From: Physcia stellaris | Taxonomy: Eukaryota > Ascomycota > Lecanoromycetes > Caliciales > Physciaceae | Length of the DNA stretch: 64,000 nucleotides | Assembly: GCA_018902385.1 (NCBI GenBank) | Contig: JABSSW010000041.1 | Location: forward strand, 248,001 to 312,000 | Direction: 5' to 3' | In this document: positions 58,158 through 64,000 of the stretch, in pieces | Numbering within the stretch: the first letter of the stretch is position 1 | Layout: each line of letters begins with the position of its first letter | The notes under the pieces: model-generated | What the model saw: the letters and a program-made list of their open reading frames with translations, nothing else | What the model was told of the DNA's origin: nothing | Databases searched by the model: none | Position numbers and translations under genes: made by a program

Positions 58158-58472
58158 TCAAAACTGCATCTTTCTCAAATGCGCCTCGAGATCCCAGATC
58201 ATAATTGAGCTACCGCTCAGAGGGGAATAAGCTTGGTGGATGCAGTAATGGGCGATGAGTCGATCGGCTAGAACGCTCACTAGGGAGTAGAATAGTAGGA
58301 TCGAGATGGCTGTTACGAGGATAGGCAGGGCGAATTCGATGAGATGATTGGGGAGGAAGATCTTGAAGCTATTGACGCTCTTTGAAGAGATGGACGGCTG
58401 GTTTTGTTCGAAACTGTTAGCATGTAATTCTACAGAAGTTTTGGATAAGAGCTTTCGAAGTGTCGGGACCAT
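58158..58472 (-). CDS. Small single-pass membrane protein, 104 residues
   Basis: ATG 58472. A polar N half (VELHANSFEQNQPSISSK) leads to one hydrophobic stretch near residues 48-70 (FALPILVTAISILLFYSLVS) and a C-terminal tail with LIAHYCIHQAY and WDLEAHLRKMQF. No family recognised. Unspliced and short, so moderate support only. Confidence 0.5.
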   Translation of the reverse strand: MVPTLRKLLSKTSVELHANSFEQNQPSISSKSVNSFKIFLPNHLIEFALPILVTAISILLFYSLVSVLADRLIAHYCIHQAYSPLSGSSIMIWDLEAHLRKMQF

Positions 58473-59350
58473 GAAAACCTAGTTAATACGCTCGTGCAGT
58501 GAATAGCAATAAGAAGACGTGGAATCTAGGCAGAAAAGAAATAATAAAATCAACTTGTTACTCACAATGCCATTCTTTATTCTCCATCCCGTCTCGACCC
58601 GTAGACTGAGCACTGATTAACAGGTCACGACGTTTACATGAACTATGCCATGATCCTCTATTTTCTTTTCTCATCATCACATTCAGCATCAACAACAACA
58701 TCACCGTCTTGACGCACAGGCGTCAACATCCATAGACTCATTCGCCAGGTCACTCCTTAAATTGCCTTGCAAGGCCGCCTTCAATGAAAAGAAGACAAGC
58801 TCCAAGAGCGCCGCCAGAAACAACGGAGCGCAGAAGAAGGTAACTCCGAAGCAGAAAGCAGAGAGAAAGGTTGAAGAGCGGATGCGACGCAATGCGGCAA
58901 AAGGATACCGCAAGAAGCGAGTTTGTTGGAGTTGACTAATTTGATTAGCAAGCAATGGATGTTTCGACTTGGATTTCCTCGGTGCAGAAAAATATTGAGA
59001 GGTTTTCAGGTCCACGTTCTTCGGGAGGATTAGATAATGCTGTTGTCCTCATAGTGCATTGTTCCCTTAACGTTTTTGCTTCGTTTCGGAAAGTAGAGAT
59101 GGATAATCAGTCACGTATAAAGAACCTGTAGCAAGACTTTCAATTCACGAGAGCACAAAGACGCATCGGCAAGAAATTTCTTTCATGACCTGATTGCAGT
59201 TGGTGTCCTGATTCAACAACCAATCTTCCATTAGCGGTTGGTAGCTTTGTGGCTCGTTAGATTGATAAGCAAGTAGAGCATACTAACACATCCTGGTGCA
59301 TTTCCATATCTAGTAATATCAATCAACATCCAGGGTGTGGACCACCGCAC
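58473..59350. other. Region with a possible exon of another membrane protein
   Basis: On the minus strand about 58701-59030 a frame without ATG reads a hydrophobic run FCFGVTFFCAPLFLAALLEL between basic words. It might be a terminal exon, but no first exon was found. The remaining bases show nothing. Confidence 0.35.
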
Positions 59351-60133
59351 CTAAATTCCAGGACCATCGTGCAAGATTATATTAAAGCTCAGCGACCTCT
59401 CGCAGCCATCGTTCTCGTCGTCCGGAGGATCCTCAACATGGAGCATGACGTACAAATGATACAGCATATCGTCGGCCAGCCGCGCGAGAATTCGCATGTC
59501 CTCTTGCCAATCCGCGAGTACAATGACATGGTATCTGTTGGGATCTTGGTGGAAAACCTCTTGTAGACCACTCGACGAAGTGCAAGTGACCTTGACCGAC
59601 GTTTCTTTAGGGCCAACAAGGCAGTCGAAGCGCCAGCCCCTGCTGTCTATGATGTTCAACAAACTAAGGCAGGCGGATATGCTAGATTTGACGATGCGCC
59701 CCTTTCCCGATCCTGCCACTTGGGACTGATGTTGACATTGCTTGTAAAGTTCTCGGGCAGCGTCCCATATGTCGATATCAAGAGGAGGTTGATTCACGTG
59801 GTAGTACACGTACGGTCCTGGGTCAACTAGGACTTTGATGACGTTGTTCTCGGAAAATGGATCAAAGCCACGACTAACAAGCTCGCGAATCGTCAACTTT
59901 GTGAATATCTCTTCGCGGATAGTGAGATAGAGGCGGTGGTAGGCTGGAGAAGCATGAATGAGATTGCCGAGAGAACCGCGGTCAGGTATTTGGTGAAGGA
60001 TCAGAAGACCTATCTCTGAGGGAAGTTTTTCGACTGAGGCTGGCTTGTTGAATGTTCTGGTTTTCTTTGTTGATGTGAGTCGAGGCCTCGCATACATTGA
60101 GCGGTCATAACTTGCAGCAGTACGTCTCGTCAT
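59351..60133 (-). CDS. F-box-like protein
   Basis: Intronless, 260 residues from ATG 60133. After a basic start (MTRRTAASYDRSMYARPR), residues 33-75 read SVEKLPSEIGLLILHQI, then PDRGSLGNLIHASPAYHRLY, the 'LP.EI...I' and 'L..L..AS..Y' spacing of fungal F-box domains, which bind Skp1 in SCF ubiquitin ligases. The rest is helical without recognised repeats, as in many fungal F-box proteins whose target is unknown. Acidic end EDPPDDENDGCERS. Confidence 0.7.
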   Translation of the reverse strand: MTRRTAASYDRSMYARPRLTSTKKTRTFNKPASVEKLPSEIGLLILHQIPDRGSLGNLIHASPAYHRLYLTIREEIFTKLTIRELVSRGFDPFSENNVIKVLVDPGPYVYYHVNQPPLDIDIWDAARELYKQCQHQSQVAGSGKGRIVKSSISACLSLLNIIDSRGWRFDCLVGPKETSVKVTCTSSSGLQEVFHQDPNRYHVIVLADWQEDMRILARLADDMLYHLYVMLHVEDPPDDENDGCERSLSFNIILHDGPGI

Positions 60134-62172
60134 TTCAACTGTCTGTCTCGAGCCAAATATTGACCGGTAGCTTTTTGGGTGCTCTTGTATGAAGTTTTCT
60201 TCGATGATCTTAGCTGCAGATTTTAGATAAATGTGATCGATATATTAATGTCAAGGCCGGAATATGAAGGTCTGCCGAACTCATGTAAGAGACCAGATCT
60301 GGATTACGTGATGAAATTAGACACTGTTGAGTGATCTGAGTGACATATGTGACACCTAGTGAAGGGGTCTGTGAAGTATTTTTTTTGATTAAGTGTTTTC
60401 CTCTTTATCTCTTGGACTTGTGATGAAATACAAAGATTTTGACTAACCTGGAACGGGACTTGACTACTGACCAACTTCTCAGCTTTCTGACCTTACGATC
60501 GCGGTGGGATGACTCATGTGGGACCATTGAAGGAAAGGTCCATCAAGACTTAGGTGCCTTGATATTGCTCGTCGAGAAACATTGGCTCAGTGACAGATCA
60601 AACCACAACTACGAATCAGATCAGTACAACGTTAAAAACATAGCATTCTTCACTCAAGGAGTCCAATAATTCACTAAAAAGAGTCAAAATATCAGTCTGT
60701 ATACCCAATCCGAGAAACTTAGAGCAGTACTGTTGGTAGACACTAGGTATAAGGAGCGAGAACCCTTCAAGATTCCTTTGTTCCTAGGCTTTAGGTTCTA
60801 CTCGGTTGACCGGCAGATGCAGCATTGACTCCCAACATGTGATGTGATAAGGCTGCTAGTACCGGAAGGGGATGTGCGTGTACAGGCAGCCTATCCCATA
60901 CACCCGTAGCAGGTTGCTCTTCAGACTTCACGGCTAATGGTTCACAGCGGTTCCAGACCTCGCTCTGCCTAGTACTCTGTCACCTAGATCCAAAGTGGCA
61001 TACCGGTGCGCGATATCTTGCCAAGCGCGGTATCTGAAAAATTTCAGTAAAAAGCCTAGAGCGTCAGATTACAGGGGTTGAAGCGAGAATGTCGCGGCCA
61101 CCCACTCGCCAAGCTTAAAACAAGGAAGCTGGTATGAACAGATGGATGAATTCCCATGCAGTGGTGCTCGAACCCGACATGATTGGTTTGTCGCTCAGAG
61201 AACAGGCTGAGCCTCACACGTCGTGCAGATTGCATGGTGCTTGTGTCAGATTCTGCGGGAACGACGATCGACGATCCACGCCCCAAGGATAAATTGCATC
61301 TGCAGTATCATCAGGCGGACTCGATGCTGATTATATCTTGTGTAACTACTTGTATCATAGTGTTCGTGATACCCGAAAAGAGGTGCGGTGCCGTACATCT
61401 CTTATCAGATCAGAGAATTTATTATTGTACACAGAAGAAGCACACAAGCCACCACAGCCACTGCCAAGACTAAAGTGGCTTATCCGACCATGCAGGGTCC
61501 ATGCAAGCACAACCATCTACACATACTGTTCCAGGATATCTCTGCTCAAATATGCCATCTATCATCCTTCAGAGAGATCGCGCTGTCATCGTGTCTCTTA
61601 CTGGATGCTCGCAGACGAGACGAGGCCAAAGGGTTCGCTACTCACTCGTTCCAGACCCCACTCCCTGCCCACGTTCTTGCAGTCTTCGCAACGTCAAATC
61701 AGAGCCCGTCAATTGCCGAAATGTGGCGCGAGCTATACAAGATGCCTGTACTGAAGAGGCAACTCGCCATAGAAAACACACTAATTCATTCTATGTTGAG
61801 CTTTGACATCTACAACTAAGCGAAAGGTGCTACGCGCATAGCAATCGTTTCCGCACGTGGTAAGGACTCGGTCCCTTTCGAGCTTAATTGGTATCCCGCC
61901 GACTGCTATGCTGTGGTATACGGTCAGAGGGCAACACCAGTGTCGTGTACGCCACCGTTTGACGGACCATGGATGCTCTTCTAAGTTGCTCAAGGGTCCC
62001 TTTCTAGACCCAAGGCTTCGAATGATGAGGGGTACTAGGAAGAAGTGTCAGTTCCTGAAACAAGGTTCATATATGATAAGTCACCTCACGTTCACACATC
62101 TCTCTTGATCCTATTGTCAATTTTTGCAAGCCGTTCACGATATCTCGTCTGCGCTTTTGGTAGATAATCAAA
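60134..62172. other. 2 kb without a supported gene
   Basis: Open frames up to 143 codons (61388-61819) show no motifs or splice structure. The last few hundred bases should hold the phospholipase promoter. Confidence 0.5.
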
Positions 62173-63801
62173 ATGGCTATCCTCTCCACCAAACATTTCG
62201 TTCTTCTAGCTCTTTTCGTTTATTTCAACCCCCTGACGTTTGCTGCACCAGTAGTAATTTCTGGTTATGCTCCTACGCCAGCGACGTGCCCAAGCACCCC
62301 TCTTGTCCGGACAGCATCTGGTACATCTTCTTCGGAGTCTGCATATGTCGCTGCTCGAAAATCTGTCGCCGCTGCCGCTCTCGGTAATTGGTTGAAGAAA
62401 GTTGATTCCAGCTTTCAAACATCCAATCTTCCAACAGTGGCTCTAACGACAAGTGGCGGCGGTCTTCGTTCTTTACTCACTGGGGCCGGTGTGATACAAG
62501 CACTTGACAGTCGCGACAGCAATGTCGGTACCAGCGGCCTTTATCAAGGCCTTACCTACGAGGCTGGCCTTTCAGGTGGAGCTTGGCTACTCTCTTCCCT
62601 GGCTGGGAACAACTATCCCACCATCTCTTCATTGCAAAATAACCTATGGACGACAGCCTTTGCGCAGTCCCTACTGGCGCCGAACGGCCCACTTGCAGGG
62701 CCAGCTTACGCTCAGATTTCTGCAGACATCAGTGCAAAGTCAGCGGCTGGTTTCCAACCTACACTCGTCGATCCATACGGCAGGCTACTTTCATATCAGT
62801 TACTATACGGCCCTGATGGTGGTGTCACAACTGATTTGTCCACGGTATCCACACTTTCCAACTTCACCTCCCACAACGTGCCGTATCCTGTGATTACCGC
62901 CTTGAATGTCCAAACCGCCAGCGGAGTCTGCCTACCTCCAGCTAATGCTGTGATCTACGAATTCTCTCCTTATGAATTTGGAAGCTTTGATAACGGCGTC
63001 AATGCATTTACGCAGACCAAATACCTAGGTACATCTTTAAGCAACGGCCAGCCCACCAAATCCACCTGCGAAGTCAACTACGACAACCTTGGATTCATCC
63101 TCGGAACCTCTAGCGATGTGTTCAATGCGCTCTGCACCACCTTTCCCGCCGTTGCTTCCATGCCTGGCCTGATTGGTACTTTAGCAGGCCTTATCAGTCA
63201 AACCCACGCGCTGACATTCATGGACGAATACGCACTTTACCCGAACCCATTCTACCAGTATGCTCCTTCTTCGTTGGTTTCGGCTCAAAAGACACTTAGC
63301 CTAGTGGATGGCGGCGAGTCTCACCAAAATAACCCACTTTTCCCGTTCCTTCAGCCATCGCGCGCTATCGACGTCATCTTGGTCAACGACAATTCAGCCG
63401 ACACATCGGCGAACTTTCCCGACGGCAGCGAAATCTATCAGACATATCAGCAGGCCCAGCTCGCGGGTCTGACCAGAATGCCGGTCATCCCTCCTTCGTC
63501 CGTCTTTTTGGCACAAGGATACACCATCCGTCCTACGTTCTTCGGCTGCAATGATAACGGCAAGATTACAATCGTCTATCTTCCAAACCACAACTACACT
63601 TTCCCGAGTGGGCAGAGCACCTCGAAGCTGCAGTACAGTCCTGCCGAGACCGACGGAATGATCAAAAATGGAGGCCAGGTCGCCACATACGGCGGGAACG
63701 CGACTTTTGCGAAGTGCCTTGCGTGTGTGGTGGTGAAAAAGTCAGGGACAGCACTGCCAGCCGACTGTGCACAGTGCTTCATGGACTTTTGCTACAACTA
63801 G
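62173..63801 (+). CDS. Secreted lysophospholipase (phospholipase B)
   Basis: Intronless, 542 residues. Signal peptide KHFVLLALFVYFNPLTFAA, then a mature start APVVISGYAPTPATCPS. Motifs of the fungal PLB/cPLA2 family: TSGGGLRSLLTGAG near 92-105 (oxyanion Arg), GLSGGAWLLSSLAGN near 132-146 with the nucleophile Ser in GLSGG, and LVDGGESHQNNPLFPFLQP near 377 with the catalytic Asp. It hydrolyses acyl chains from lysophospholipids and phospholipids outside the cell. Several NxS/T sites (NFTSHN, NYTFPS, NATFAK) and ten or so Cys, most at the end (CLACV, CAQCFMDFC). The C terminus is not hydrophobic, so no GPI anchor; it should be freely secreted. Confidence 0.93.
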   Translation: MAILSTKHFVLLALFVYFNPLTFAAPVVISGYAPTPATCPSTPLVRTASGTSSSESAYVAARKSVAAAALGNWLKKVDSSFQTSNLPTVALTTSGGGLRSLLTGAGVIQALDSRDSNVGTSGLYQGLTYEAGLSGGAWLLSSLAGNNYPTISSLQNNLWTTAFAQSLLAPNGPLAGPAYAQISADISAKSAAGFQPTLVDPYGRLLSYQLLYGPDGGVTTDLSTVSTLSNFTSHNVPYPVITALNVQTASGVCLPPANAVIYEFSPYEFGSFDNGVNAFTQTKYLGTSLSNGQPTKSTCEVNYDNLGFILGTSSDVFNALCTTFPAVASMPGLIGTLAGLISQTHALTFMDEYALYPNPFYQYAPSSLVSAQKTLSLVDGGESHQNNPLFPFLQPSRAIDVILVNDNSADTSANFPDGSEIYQTYQQAQLAGLTRMPVIPPSSVFLAQGYTIRPTFFGCNDNGKITIVYLPNHNYTFPSGQSTSKLQYSPAETDGMIKNGGQVATYGGNATFAKCLACVVVKKSGTALPADCAQCFMDFCYN

Positions 63802-64000
63802 TTACGCTGGGAAGATGAGATTGGCGCACGAAAACGAGGACGGAACTCAGGATTACGGATCGATCATTGCGGGGAGAGGAATACACACATGGAATACACA
63901 GACTTGTTCTCTATCATGTTATCTTGGTTTCGTGGACGAGTCTTTACTTGGTTCTTCGCTATGTACCAGGAGTCTGTAATCTTGTTACAGGCAGGGTACA

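Noticed and set aside
58701-59015. Membrane-protein-like frame beginning with GTG
   Set aside because: No ATG in frame and a stop just upstream; kept only as a possible exon in the gap note.

Overview
The window reads as nuclear DNA of a filamentous ascomycete (Pezizomycotina). The genes are short and mostly carry introns of about 48-130 bases with GT...AG ends. The families are typical of these fungi: a choline oxidase-type GMC enzyme, a NACHT-ankyrin STAND protein, a cytochrome P450, secreted phospholipase B, an Oxidored-like protein and HRI1. I assigned no species. All gene models are my own splicing by eye; no alignment or search was run.

Layout. 0-2.6 kb: a divergent pair, aldehyde dehydrogenase (cut by the window edge) and choline oxidase-like enzyme, which together fit choline to glycine betaine. 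5.1-8.6 kb: a disordered protein with a C-terminal Cys2His2 knuckle, divergent from DAHP synthase (shikimate entry) with a GCN4/CPC1-type site. 10.7-14.1 kb: a small secreted protein and a large two-helix membrane protein. 16-21.3 kb: AP-2 alpha adaptin and an FMN alpha-hydroxy-acid oxidase. 22.1-25.7 kb: a NACHT-ankyrin gene broken by two frameshifts and a nonsense codon. 26.3-29.1 kb: a methyltransferase-fold protein and a small zinc-ribbon-like protein. 29.8-34 kb: a run of small orphan membrane proteins. 34-43.7 kb: the housekeeping-rich part, with an unknown 590-residue protein, an Oxidored-like protein, DPM3 and a diverged tandem DPM3 copy, a Rap1GDS-like armadillo protein, a membrane alpha/beta hydrolase and HRI1. 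44.5-49 kb: a membrane protein and a P450. 51-60 kb: more small orphan membrane proteins, a cysteine-rich secreted protein and an F-box-like protein. 62.2-63.8 kb: secreted lysophospholipase.

Three themes stand out. First, four single-base frame breaks in three otherwise intact conserved genes (DAHP synthase, Oxidored-like, HRI1 twice) all behave as one base missing, and all can be placed in homopolymers of 5-6. This looks like a sequencing artefact rather than biology. The NACHT gene is different: extra bases plus a stop codon, so it looks truly decayed. Second, DPM3 has a tandem paralogue with the same exon lengths but strongly changed sequence. Third, there is an unusual density of unrecognised 50-270 residue proteins with one or two membrane helices. 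Three of them share a membrane helix followed by a helical hairpin, and this set is the best candidate here for something undescribed.
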